A stretch of 64,000 bases of DNA from positions 310,001 through 374,000 of the forward strand of contig NZ_DAJPEN010000001.1 in the NCBI RefSeq assembly GCF_025993685.1, written 5' to 3'. Below the pieces are notes generated by a model, which was not told where the DNA came from, did not search any database, and saw only the letters and a program-made list of their open reading frames with translations. A program made the position numbers and the translations under genes. This document shows positions 18,180-26,348 of the stretch, piece by piece; within the stretch, counting starts at the first letter, position 1; each line of letters opens with the position of its first letter. This DNA is from Bacteroides mediterraneensis. GTDB taxonomy: Bacteria > Bacteroidota > Bacteroidia > Bacteroidales > Bacteroidaceae.

Positions 18180-20339
18180 TTACACTTTGAAGGGTTTGCG
18201 GAACTTGCATCCGTTTTTCCACTGTGAGCATCCGTAGGCCATTTTCCCCTTGATGATGATACCCGTGCCGCATACGGGGCAGGCTTTGCCCAAAATACTG
18301 TCGTCGGCAGGAAGGGTATCCTCTTTAGGAGTATCCGGCGCGGTGGCTTTCTTGCTGGCCCGTGGCTTGCGGGGAGCGGCTTTCTTCTTGGGCTCACCGT
18401 CGTTGCTCTTGGGGACAGCGGCTTTTTTCAACGGGATTTTCGGACTGTCGTCGGTAGTGACGGTGACACGGCGGTTGCTGTTGTCGCGCAACACACTGTA
18501 CACAATGTCGGTGACCATCTGTTTCAGTTCGGCCAGGAAGGTACCCGCATCGTAGCTTTTCCGCTCGATTTCCCGCAGTTTCTTTTCCCAGATACCGGTC
18601 AGTTCGGCCGATTTCAACAGTTCTTCGTGAATCAGCTGAATCAGTTCCACACCCGTAGGAGTGGCAATCAGGTTTTTACGTTCCTTGCGGATGTAATGCC
18701 GCTTGAACAAAGTCTCGATGATGGCGGCACGGGTAGACGGGCGGCCGATGCCGTTCTCCTTCAAGGCATCCCGCAGTTCGTCGTTGTCCACCAGCTTTCC
18801 GGCGGTTTCCATGGCACGCAGCAAGGTAGCTTCGGTATAAGGCCGGGGCGGCTGTGTCCATTTTTCGTTGAGCATCGGACTGTGCGGACCGCTTTCTCCC
18901 TTGGTGAAGGCAGGCAACACGCTTTCTTCTTCATTTTCCTTGTTTTCTTCCGACACGTCCTTGGAAAAAATTACCCGCCAGCCGGGTTCCAGAATCTGTT
19001 TGCCGGTTACCTTGAACTCTATCTGGTCGGCTTCCCCGATGACGGTGGTCGTCGAGAATTTGCAGTCGGGGTAGAACACTGCGATGAAGCGCCTCGCTAT
19101 CAGGTCGAATACCCGTTTCTCCATGTCGCTGAGGCCCTGCGGCTGTACGCCCGTAGGGATGATGGCATGGTGGTCGGTCACCTTGCTGTTGTCGAATACT
19201 TTTTTCGACTTGAGGAGCGGTTTCCCGGCCAGTGCGCCCGTATAAACGGTATAATCTTTCAGTCCCTCCAGAATTTTCGGACACTTGGGATAGATGTCAT
19301 CGCTCAGGAAAGTGGTATCCACACGCGGATAGGTGGCCACCTTCTTTTCATACAACGACTGGATGAGCTGCAAGGTCATGTCGGCCGAGTAGCTGAATTT
19401 CTTGTTGCATTCTACTTGAAGGGAAGTCAGGTCGAACAGGCGGGGAGGAGCTTCCGTACCTTTCTTGGAACTGACTTCGGTCACGGTGAAGTCTACGTTC
19501 CGGATGCGTTCCAGCAAATCTTTTCCCGTCTGTTCATCGGTAATCTGCGGGATACCCCGGTTGGCATCAGCCTGTGTCTTTTTCTTGGCCGAAGGATTCT
19601 CTTTTTCCTTTTCGGCTTCTTCTGCCAGTTCCTCGTCACTTTTGCGTACGATGGCCGAGAAGACCGTATCCCGGTAGACCGTCTTCAGTTCCCAGTACTG
19701 TTTGGGTACGAAATGTTCGATTTCCTGTTGTCTTTTCACAATCAGGGCCAGGGTAGGCGTCTGTACCCGTCCGATGGAAAGTACCTGTTTGTTCTGTCCG
19801 TATTTCAGAGTATAGAGTCGGGTGGCATTCATGCCCAAGGTCCAGTCGCCGATGGCCCGGCTCAGTCCGGCTTCGTAGAGCGGCTGGAACTCCGACTGGT
19901 CTTTCAAGTGTGCAAAACCGTCGCGGATGGCCTCTTCCGTCAGTGAGGAAATCCAGAGCCGTTTGACCGGACACTTGGCTCCGGCCTTCTGCATCACCCA
20001 CCGCTGGATGAGTTCTCCTTCCTGGCCGGCATCCCCACAGTTGATAATCATTTCAGCTTCCTGCATCAGCTTTTCGATGATGTGGAACTGCTTTTCAATC
20101 CCGCTGTCGTTGATCAGCTTGATGCCGAAGCGGGGAGGAATCATGGGAAGAGTACTCAGGCTCCATGTTTTCCATGAAGGAGTATATTCATGCGGTTCTT
20201 TCAGGGTACACAAATGCCCGAATGTCCAGGTCACCTGGTATCCGTTTCCTTCAATGTATCCTTCTTTTCGGTTCTTGGCTCCCAGCACGTCGGCGATGTC
20301 GCGTGCCACGCTGGGCTTTTCGGCGATGCAAACTATCAT
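18180..20339 (-). CDS. topB: DNA topoisomerase III
   Basis: 719 residues from the ATG at 20339. A TTG at 20363 would extend it by eight codons, but it overlaps the -7 promoter box, and MIVCIAEKPSVARDIA is the usual topB start. The TOPRIM domain (about 1-150) has the metal motif NCGDAGQEGEL. The catalytic tyrosine is Y337 in ATYPRVDT, and SIGRVQTPTLALIV lies in the conserved core. The tail carries a basic, alanine- and proline-rich linker and a four-cysteine zinc ribbon (CPVCG ... GCSQWKNGC). Type IA enzymes relax negative supercoils and unlink replication and recombination intermediates. Bacteroidota carry chromosomal as well as mobile-element copies; the core-gene surroundings favour a chromosomal housekeeping copy. 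Confidence 0.93.
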   Translation of the reverse strand: MIVCIAEKPSVARDIADVLGAKNRKEGYIEGNGYQVTWTFGHLCTLKEPHEYTPSWKTWSLSTLPMIPPRFGIKLINDSGIEKQFHIIEKLMQEAEMIINCGDAGQEGELIQRWVMQKAGAKCPVKRLWISSLTEEAIRDGFAHLKDQSEFQPLYEAGLSRAIGDWTLGMNATRLYTLKYGQNKQVLSIGRVQTPTLALIVKRQQEIEHFVPKQYWELKTVYRDTVFSAIVRKSDEELAEEAEKEKENPSAKKKTQADANRGIPQITDEQTGKDLLERIRNVDFTVTEVSSKKGTEAPPRLFDLTSLQVECNKKFSYSADMTLQLIQSLYEKKVATYPRVDTTFLSDDIYPKCPKILEGLKDYTVYTGALAGKPLLKSKKVFDNSKVTDHHAIIPTGVQPQGLSDMEKRVFDLIARRFIAVFYPDCKFSTTTVIGEADQIEFKVTGKQILEPGWRVIFSKDVSEENKENEEESVLPAFTKGESGPHSPMLNEKWTQPPRPYTEATLLRAMETAGKLVDNDELRDALKENGIGRPSTRAAIIETLFKRHYIRKERKNLIATPTGVELIQLIHEELLKSAELTGIWEKKLREIERKSYDAGTFLAELKQMVTDIVYSVLRDNSNRRVTVTTDDSPKIPLKKAAVPKSNDGEPKKKAAPRKPRASKKATAPDTPKEDTLPADDSILGKACPVCGTGIIIKGKMAYGCSQWKNGCKFRKPFKV

Positions 20340-20360
20340 GGTCTTTCTTTCAATATGGGG

Positions 20361-20368
20361 CAAAATTA
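20361..20368 (-). promoter_or_regulatory. -7 box of topB
   Basis: On the minus strand TAATTTTG matches TAnnTTTG exactly, 21 bases before the ATG at 20339; this rules out the upstream TTG as start. Confidence 0.6.
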
Positions 20369-20401
20369 CGCAAAGTTGCCTGAATAGAAAAATAAAATCT
20401 T

Positions 20402-20409
20402 TATCTTTG
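20402..20409 (+). promoter_or_regulatory. -7 box upstream of the YugP-like gene
   Basis: TATCTTTG, exact match to TAnnTTTG, 76 bases before the ATG at 20486. With the topB box it makes a compact divergent promoter region. Confidence 0.5.
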
Positions 20410-20485
20410 AGCGGAAACGACTGACAGCCTTTCTTTTGGCAAGGTTTTTGTAAGATAGAATGTATAACGATTAAATGAAGAAATT

Positions 20486-21163
20486 ATGTTTATTTGGATT
20501 GTATTTATAGGTATTGCGATTCTCAGTTACATGGTGCAGGCCAGTCTGAAGAGTAAGTTTGAAAAGTATTCCCAGATTCCGCTGAGTAACGGGATGACAG
20601 GAAGGGAAGTCGCTGAAAAAATGTTGCGTGATAACGGCATCTACGACGTGACGGTGACCAGTACGTCGGGGATGTTGACCGACCATTATAACCCGATGAA
20701 CAAGACGGTGAACCTGAGTGAAGGGGTTTATGGAAGTGCGAGTGTGGCTGCGGCGGCAGTAGCTGCCCATGAGTGTGGGCATGCCGTGCAGCATGCGCGG
20801 GGATATGCGCCTTTGCGGATGCGTTCAGCATTGGTACCGGTGGTACAGTTTTCTTCTTCCATCGTATCGTGGGTGCTGCTGGCAGGTATCCTCATGGTAA
20901 ATTCTTTCCCGCAGTTGCTGCTGATTGGTATTTGTCTGTTTGCCATGACTACTTTGTTCAGTATTATTACGCTCCCGGTAGAGATAGATGCCAGCCGTCG
21001 GGCGTTGGCATGGTTGAGTCGGGCGGGTATCACCAATGCCTTCAACCACCAGCAGGCCACGGATGCCTTGAAGTCGGCTGCCTATACGTATGTAGTAGCG
21101 GCACTGGGTTCATTGGCTACGTTGATTTACTACGTGACAATTTATATGAATCGCCGCGAGTAA
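20486..21163 (+). CDS. YugP-like membrane zinc metallopeptidase (Zn_peptidase_2)
   Basis: 225 residues. One transmembrane helix opens the protein (about 2-20), and two or three more lie at about 113-162 and 200-222. The zinc site HECGH is at H95-E96-H99, in the AAHECGHAVQHA context that is diagnostic of the YugP/Zn_peptidase_2 family. The substrate of this family is not established; a role in membrane protein turnover is likely. The length agrees with family members (about 225-230). The gene is monocistronic as far as can be seen: own -7 box upstream, hisS with its own promoter downstream. Confidence 0.88.
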   Translation: MFIWIVFIGIAILSYMVQASLKSKFEKYSQIPLSNGMTGREVAEKMLRDNGIYDVTVTSTSGMLTDHYNPMNKTVNLSEGVYGSASVAAAAVAAHECGHAVQHARGYAPLRMRSALVPVVQFSSSIVSWVLLAGILMVNSFPQLLLIGICLFAMTTLFSIITLPVEIDASRRALAWLSRAGITNAFNHQQATDALKSAAYTYVVAALGSLATLIYYVTIYMNRRE

Positions 21164-21210
21164 GCGTGAAATCCTTTCGTTTTGTGTGTGGAAGGTAGAA
21201 ATTTTATTCG

Positions 21211-21218
21211 TAATTTTG
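21211..21218 (+). promoter_or_regulatory. -7 box of hisS
   Basis: TAATTTTG, exact TAnnTTTG match, 27 bases before the hisS ATG. Confidence 0.6.
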
Positions 21219-21245
21219 CCCCGTTAATTTAAAGACTGATTCATT

Positions 21246-22610
21246 ATGGCAACAAAACCAAGTATACCGAAAGGAACAAGAGACTTTTCGCCGGTGGAAA
21301 TGGCGAAACGTAACTATATATTCAACACGATTCGCGAAGTGTTCTATCTTTATGGCTTTCAGCAGATAGAGACTCCTTCCATGGAAAACCTGTCTACCTT
21401 GATGGGTAAGTACGGGGAGGAAGGCGACAAGTTGCTTTTCAAAATCCAGAATTCGGGGGATTATTTCTCCGGGCTGACGGATGAAGAGCTGTTGAGCCGG
21501 AACGCAGCCAAGTTGGCCAGCAAGTTCTGTGAGAAGGGGTTGCGCTATGACCTGACGGTTCCTTTCGCACGTTACGTGGTGATGCACCGTGATGAAATCA
21601 CTTTTCCGTTCAAGCGTTTCCAGATTCAGCCGGTATGGCGTGCCGACCGTCCGCAGAAGGGACGTTACCGTGAGTTCTACCAGTGTGATGCCGATGTAGT
21701 GGGCAGCAATTCTCTGCTGAATGAGGTGGAACTGGTGCAGATGATTGATACGGTGTTCCAGAAATTCGGTATCCGGGTTTCCATCAAGATTAACAACCGT
21801 AAGATTCTGACCGGTATTGCGGAGATTATCGGAGAAGCAGATAAGATTGTCGACATTACGGTAGCCATCGACAAGTTGGATAAAATCGGTCTGGACAATG
21901 TGAATGCGGAACTGGCTTCAAAGGGTATTCCGCAGGAAGCGATTGACAAGTTGCAGCCAATTATCCTGTTGAACGGTTCGAACGAAGAGAAACTGGCCAC
22001 ATTGAAGAATGTGCTGGCTGCCAGTGAAACCGGTCTGAAAGGGGTGGAGGAAAGCGAATTTATCCTGAAGACGATTGCCGGACTGGGCATCAAGTCGGAA
22101 GTGGAACTGGATTTGACGTTGGCCCGCGGATTGAATTATTATACAGGAGCCATTTTTGAAGTGAAGGCCTTGGATGTACAGATTGGTAGTATCAGTGGAG
22201 GTGGCCGTTATGACAATCTGACAGGAGTGTTTGGTATGGACGGTATGTCGGGCGTAGGTATCTCTTTTGGTGCCGACCGTATTTACGATGTGCTGAACCA
22301 GCTGGATTTGTATCCGAAGGAAGCCGTGAACGGTACGCAACTGCTGTTCGTCAACTTTGGAGAGGCAGAAGCGGCTTATGTACTTCCTATCTTGTCACAG
22401 GCGCGTGCGGCAGGTATCCGTGCGGAAATCTATCCGGATGCAGCCAAGATGAAAAAGCAGATGAGCTATGCCAATGCGAAGATGGTGCCGTTTGTGGCCA
22501 TTGTGGGTGAGAATGAGATGAAAGAAGGAAAAGTGACACTGAAGAATATGGCAAGCGGCGAGCAGTCGCTGGTCACTCCGGATGAACTGGTAGCTGCCAT
22601 TCACGGATAA
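21246..22610 (+). CDS. hisS: Histidine--tRNA ligase
   Basis: 454 residues, a class II aminoacyl-tRNA synthetase. It starts with PSIPKGTRDFSP, the standard HisRS opening. Motif 2 is seen in RFQIQPVWRADRPQKGRYREFYQCDADVVG, the histidine-specific segments are ARGLNYYTGAIFE and SGGGRYDNL, and motif 3 is GISFGADRIYDVL. The C-terminal anticodon-binding domain (about 355-454) ends GEQSLVTPDELVAAI. It charges tRNA-His in the cytoplasm. A hairpin terminator at 22635-22708 follows. Nothing is unusual. Confidence 0.96.
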   Translation: MATKPSIPKGTRDFSPVEMAKRNYIFNTIREVFYLYGFQQIETPSMENLSTLMGKYGEEGDKLLFKIQNSGDYFSGLTDEELLSRNAAKLASKFCEKGLRYDLTVPFARYVVMHRDEITFPFKRFQIQPVWRADRPQKGRYREFYQCDADVVGSNSLLNEVELVQMIDTVFQKFGIRVSIKINNRKILTGIAEIIGEADKIVDITVAIDKLDKIGLDNVNAELASKGIPQEAIDKLQPIILLNGSNEEKLATLKNVLAASETGLKGVEESEFILKTIAGLGIKSEVELDLTLARGLNYYTGAIFEVKALDVQIGSISGGGRYDNLTGVFGMDGMSGVGISFGADRIYDVLNQLDLYPKEAVNGTQLLFVNFGEAEAAYVLPILSQARAAGIRAEIYPDAAKMKKQMSYANAKMVPFVAIVGENEMKEGKVTLKNMASGEQSLVTPDELVAAIHG

Positions 22611-22634
22611 GTGTGATTTATTTATAGAATAAGG

Positions 22635-22708
22635 ACACAGGTTTCACGGGAGAAGGCGGAAGATGTAAAGGCTTCGGACTTCGGTATCGTGGAACCTGTG
22701 TTTTTTGT
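22635..22708 (+). terminator. Terminator after hisS
   Basis: A 14-bp stem with one mismatch (ACACAGGTTTCACG with CGTGGAACCTGTGT) closes a long ~40-nt loop with weak internal pairing, then TTTTTTG. Confidence 0.7.
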
Positions 22709-22739
22709 CGGTCTACTTTGATAAATAATTGCAGAAAAT

Positions 22740-24149
22740 ATGGAAATCGTATATTTAGTGATGGGTGTGATAGTAGGAGGGCTGTTGGGCTATTTGTTCG
22801 CGGCCCGGAAATCGGTAGCCTTGCGCTCACAGTTGCAGTGGAGCGAGGCACATGCCCAGGATTTGCTTCAAGCAGAGAAGGAACGTACGGCAGCTTTGGC
22901 AGAACAGTATAAGAAAGAGACGGAGAGGTTGCATGGACAGCTGGATGAACTTTCCGGGAAATGGGCAGAGAACGGTCGGGCACTGGCGGCTTCACAGGCG
23001 GAACGTCGGAACTTGGAAGAGCGCTTGACACATCAGAAGGAAGAGATGGAGCAGTTGCGGAAACAGTTGAACATGGAGTTTGAGAATATGGCCAACCGGA
23101 TTTTCCAGCAGAAGACGGAGGCGTTCAACCGGCTTAGCTCGGAAACGCTGGGTAATCTGTTGAAACCTTTCGGCGAAAACCTGAAGGAGTTCAAGCATCA
23201 GGTGGAAGAAGTGTACGACAAGGAATCCAAACAGCGCTTTTCACTGGAGGACCGTATCAAAGAACTGATGCTGCTGAACAAGCAGATCAGTGACGATGCC
23301 AACAACCTGACCCGGGCCTTGAAAGGAGATTCCAAGATGCAGGGAAACTGGGGGGAAATGATTCTGGAAACTATTCTGGAGAATTCCGGACTGCGGGAAG
23401 GGGAAGAATATTTCCGTCAGGAGTTTCTGAAAGATGAACATGGGGAACCGCTCAAGAATGAGCTGGGACAGCGGATGCAACCCGATGTGCTGGTGGTGTA
23501 TCCGGACAACCGGCAGGTGATTATCGACTCGAAGGTATCGCTTACGGCTTACGCCAATTATGTGGGATGTGAGGATGCCGGACAGCGGGAACAGTACTTG
23601 AAAGCCCATTTGGCTTCGGTCAGGACACATATCGATGAATTGAGCCGGAAGGATTATTCCAGCTACAATGTCTCTGCCCTGGATTTCGTGATGATGTTCG
23701 TACCCAACGAATCGGCTTATCTGCTGGCGTTGCAGGCCGATCCGGACTTATGGAACTATGCGTATCAGAAGAAGGTGGTGCTGATGAGCCCTACGAACCT
23801 GATTGCGGCGCTGAGGCTGGCGTTGGATTTGTGGAAACGGGAGTATCAGGTGAAAAACATTCAGGACATCATCAAGCGGGGTACTGTGCTGTATGAGAAG
23901 CTGGTGGGATTTACCGAGACTTTTGAGAAAATCGGGGATACACTGCAGGCGGCTTCCACGGCGTACAAGAATGCCCTGGGACAGCTCTCACAGGGAAAAG
24001 GTAACCTGATTCGTCAGGCGGACATGCTGACGGAGCTAGGAATTACGTCGAAAAAGAAATTCTCTCCCCGTCTCCGGCAAGAAGCAGATAAGGATGCGAT
24101 GTCAGATTCTCCTGCAAGAGACCTGTTTACTCCTGTAGAAGAGAAATGA
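22740..24149 (+). CDS. rmuC: RmuC-family DNA recombination protein
   Basis: 469 residues. An N-terminal membrane helix (about 3-20, YLVMGVIVGGLLGYLFAA) is followed by a long coiled coil (about 25-140) and the RmuC domain, a restriction-nuclease-like fold (about 170-420) with QPDVLVVYPDNRQVIIDSKVSL as its most conserved stretch. RmuC limits inversion between short repeats in E. coli and is thought to act as a nuclease on recombination intermediates. The gene stands alone between hisS and groES with a terminator upstream. Confidence 0.92.
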   Translation: MEIVYLVMGVIVGGLLGYLFAARKSVALRSQLQWSEAHAQDLLQAEKERTAALAEQYKKETERLHGQLDELSGKWAENGRALAASQAERRNLEERLTHQKEEMEQLRKQLNMEFENMANRIFQQKTEAFNRLSSETLGNLLKPFGENLKEFKHQVEEVYDKESKQRFSLEDRIKELMLLNKQISDDANNLTRALKGDSKMQGNWGEMILETILENSGLREGEEYFRQEFLKDEHGEPLKNELGQRMQPDVLVVYPDNRQVIIDSKVSLTAYANYVGCEDAGQREQYLKAHLASVRTHIDELSRKDYSSYNVSALDFVMMFVPNESAYLLALQADPDLWNYAYQKKVVLMSPTNLIAALRLALDLWKREYQVKNIQDIIKRGTVLYEKLVGFTETFEKIGDTLQAASTAYKNALGQLSQGKGNLIRQADMLTELGITSKKKFSPRLRQEADKDAMSDSPARDLFTPVEEK

Positions 24150-24213
24150 AGATGGAAGGAAGAAAAAACTGCTTATGATGTCAGCGTTCAAATCCACTTT
24201 GTCAGTAAATTCA

Positions 24214-24253
24214 TGTCAGAATGGCAGTTTTGAGCTTTGGCACGCTTTTCGTA
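24214..24253 (+). promoter_or_regulatory. Candidate sigma-54-type promoter and operator of groESL
   Basis: TTGGCACG at 24237-24244, followed by CTTTTCGTA, gives GG-N10-GT, one base away from the sigma-54 GG-N10-GC spacing. Just upstream, three TGNCAG words occur (TGTCAG at 24200-24205 and 24214-24219, TGGCAG at 24222-24227), a possible activator site. The predicted start would leave a leader of about 60 nt before groES. No TAnnTTTG box was found here, unlike at most other genes of the window. Confidence 0.45.
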
Positions 24254-24323
24254 AGAAGATTGATGCTTTCGTGTACAATGCATGAGGCTATAATCTAGTA
24301 TAAACGTAAAAAAATATAGTATT

Positions 24324-24596
24324 ATGAACATTAAACCATTAGCAGACAGAGTCCTGATTCTTCCGGCTCCTGCAGAAGAAAAAACAATCGGCGGTATTAT
24401 TATTCCTGACACAGCAAAAGAAAAACCGTTGCAGGGTGAAGTAGTGGCCGTAGGCCATGGCACAAAAGACGAAGAAATGGTCTTGAAAGTAGGCGATACG
24501 GTCTTGTACGGAAAATATTCTGGTACAGAAATCGAATATGAAGGCGTGAAGTATTTGATGATGCGTCAGAGCGATGTACTGGCAGTTTTGGGATAA
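24324..24596 (+). CDS. groES: Co-chaperonin GroES
   Basis: 90 residues, full length. It opens with MNIKPLADRVLILPAPAEE and has the mobile-loop region EKTIGGIIIPDTAKEKP that binds GroEL, then the GEVVAVGHG strand and KVGDTVLYGKYSGTEI. GroES forms the heptameric lid on GroEL and caps the folding chamber in the cytoplasm. groEL starts 40 bases downstream, so they form the usual operon, probably driven from the promoter candidate at 24237. Confidence 0.96.
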   Translation: MNIKPLADRVLILPAPAEEKTIGGIIIPDTAKEKPLQGEVVAVGHGTKDEEMVLKVGDTVLYGKYSGTEIEYEGVKYLMMRQSDVLAVLG

Positions 24597-24636
24597 TTCA
24601 TTCATTTATTTAAAAGATTAGAAAGGAAAATTCAAT

Positions 24637-26274
24637 ATGGCAAAAGATATTCTCTTCAACATTGACGCTCGCGATCAGTTGAAAAAAGGTGTAGACGAAC
24701 TGGCTAATGCAGTGAAAGTAACACTGGGCCCGAAAGGACGTAACGTAATCATCGAAAAGAAATTCGGTGCTCCTCACATCACAAAGGATGGTGTGACAGT
24801 GGCAAAGGAAGTGGAACTGAGTGACCCTTTCCAGAACACTGGTGCACAGTTGGTGAAATCAGTAGCTTCAAAGACTGGAGACGATGCCGGAGACGGTACT
24901 ACTACCGCAACCGTATTGGCGCAGGCAATCGTAGGCGTAGGTTTGAAGAACGTTACAGCCGGTGCTAACCCGATGGACTTGAAACGTGGTATTGACAAGG
25001 CCGTTGCAAAAGTGGTTGAATCTATCAAGTCACAGGCTGAAACTGTAGGCGACAATTACGACAAGATTGAACAGGTCGCTACTATTTCTGCCAACAATGA
25101 TCCGGTAATCGGTAAATTGATTGCAGATGCCATGCGTAAGGTTTCTAAAGATGGTGTCATCACCATTGAAGAGGCTAAAGGTACTGATACTACCATCGGT
25201 GTAGTAGAAGGTATGCAGTTCGACCGTGGTTACCTGTCAGCTTATTTTGTAACTGATACAGAAAAGATGGAATGCGTGATGGAACATCCGTACATCCTGA
25301 TTTACGATAAGAAGATTTCTAATCTGAAAGATTTCTTGCCTATCTTGGAACCGGCTGTACAGAGCGGACGTCCGTTGCTCGTCATCGCAGAAGATGTGGA
25401 CAGCGAAGCTTTGACTACTTTGGTTGTGAACCGTCTGCGTAGCCAGTTGAAGATTTGTGCAGTGAAAGCTCCGGGCTTCGGCGACCGTCGTAAAGCCATG
25501 CTGGAAGATATCGCCGTATTGACCGGTGGTGTGGTTATCAGCGAAGAAAAGGGCTTGAAACTGGAACAGGCTACTTTGGAAATGCTGGGTACTTGCGACA
25601 AGGTAACTGTGACAAAAGAAAATACCACTATCGTAAACGGTGCCGGTCAGAAAGAACTGATTCAGGAACGTGTCAACCAGATTAAGGCTGAAATCAAGAA
25701 CTCTACTTCTGACTACGACAAAGAAAAACTGCAGGAACGTCTGGCCAAATTGTCAGGTGGTGTAGCTGTTCTTTACGTAGGTGCTGCCAGCGAAGTGGAA
25801 ATGAAGGAAAAGAAAGACCGTGTAGATGACGCCTTGTGTGCTACTCGTGCCGCTATCGAAGAAGGTATCGTACCGGGTGGTGGTGTGACCTACATCCGTG
25901 CCATCGATGCGTTGGAAGGCATGAAGGGTGACAATGCCGACGAAACAACCGGTATTGAAATCATCAAACGTGCCATCGAGGAACCGCTTCGTCAGATTGT
26001 TGCCAACGCCGGTAAGGAAGGTGCTGTAGTAGTTCAGAAAGTACGTGAAGGCAAGGGTGACTTCGGTTACAATGCCCGTACGGATGTATACGAACATTTG
26101 CACGCAGCCGGTGTGGTTGATCCTGCCAAGGTAACGCGTGTGGCTTTGGAAAATGCCGCTTCAATTGCCGGTATGTTCCTGACTACTGAATGTGTCATCG
26201 TAGAAAAGAAAGAGGAAAAGGCTGACATGCCGATGGCTGCTCCAGGAATGGGCGGTATGGGAGGCATGATGTAA
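24637..26274 (+). CDS. groEL: Chaperonin GroEL
   Basis: 545 residues, normal length. Signature stretches are all present: VTLGPKGRNV, the ATP-binding DGTTTATVLAQ, AAVEEGIVPGGG-type segment seen here as AAIEEGIVPGGGVTYIRA, and the flexible GGMGGMM tail. Tetradecameric ATP-driven folding chamber of the cytoplasm. Codon use is strongly biased (CGT arginine, CTG leucine), as expected for a highly expressed gene. A bidirectional terminator follows at 26299-26334. Confidence 0.97.
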   Translation: MAKDILFNIDARDQLKKGVDELANAVKVTLGPKGRNVIIEKKFGAPHITKDGVTVAKEVELSDPFQNTGAQLVKSVASKTGDDAGDGTTTATVLAQAIVGVGLKNVTAGANPMDLKRGIDKAVAKVVESIKSQAETVGDNYDKIEQVATISANNDPVIGKLIADAMRKVSKDGVITIEEAKGTDTTIGVVEGMQFDRGYLSAYFVTDTEKMECVMEHPYILIYDKKISNLKDFLPILEPAVQSGRPLLVIAEDVDSEALTTLVVNRLRSQLKICAVKAPGFGDRRKAMLEDIAVLTGGVVISEEKGLKLEQATLEMLGTCDKVTVTKENTTIVNGAGQKELIQERVNQIKAEIKNSTSDYDKEKLQERLAKLSGGVAVLYVGAASEVEMKEKKDRVDDALCATRAAIEEGIVPGGGVTYIRAIDALEGMKGDNADETTGIEIIKRAIEEPLRQIVANAGKEGAVVVQKVREGKGDFGYNARTDVYEHLHAAGVVDPAKVTRVALENAASIAGMFLTTECVIVEKKEEKADMPMAAPGMGGMGGMM

Positions 26275-26298
26275 TTTCTCCTTTCAAGCTATAAAAGT

Positions 26299-26334
26299 AA
26301 AATCCCAACCGGACTTTCCGGCTGGGATTTTTTT
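26299..26334. terminator. Bidirectional terminator between groEL and the FAS1/SusD-like gene
   Basis: AAAATCCCAACCGG pairs with CCGGCTGGGATTTT with one mismatch around a 4-nt loop; T-runs or A-runs on both flanks. Confidence 0.85.
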
Positions 26335-26348
26335 GTATAAGAGAGAAT

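Noticed and set aside
18627..19946. 439-residue open frame on the + strand
   Set aside because: It lies entirely antisense to topB and is low in sequence logic; the topB frame has all catalytic motifs.
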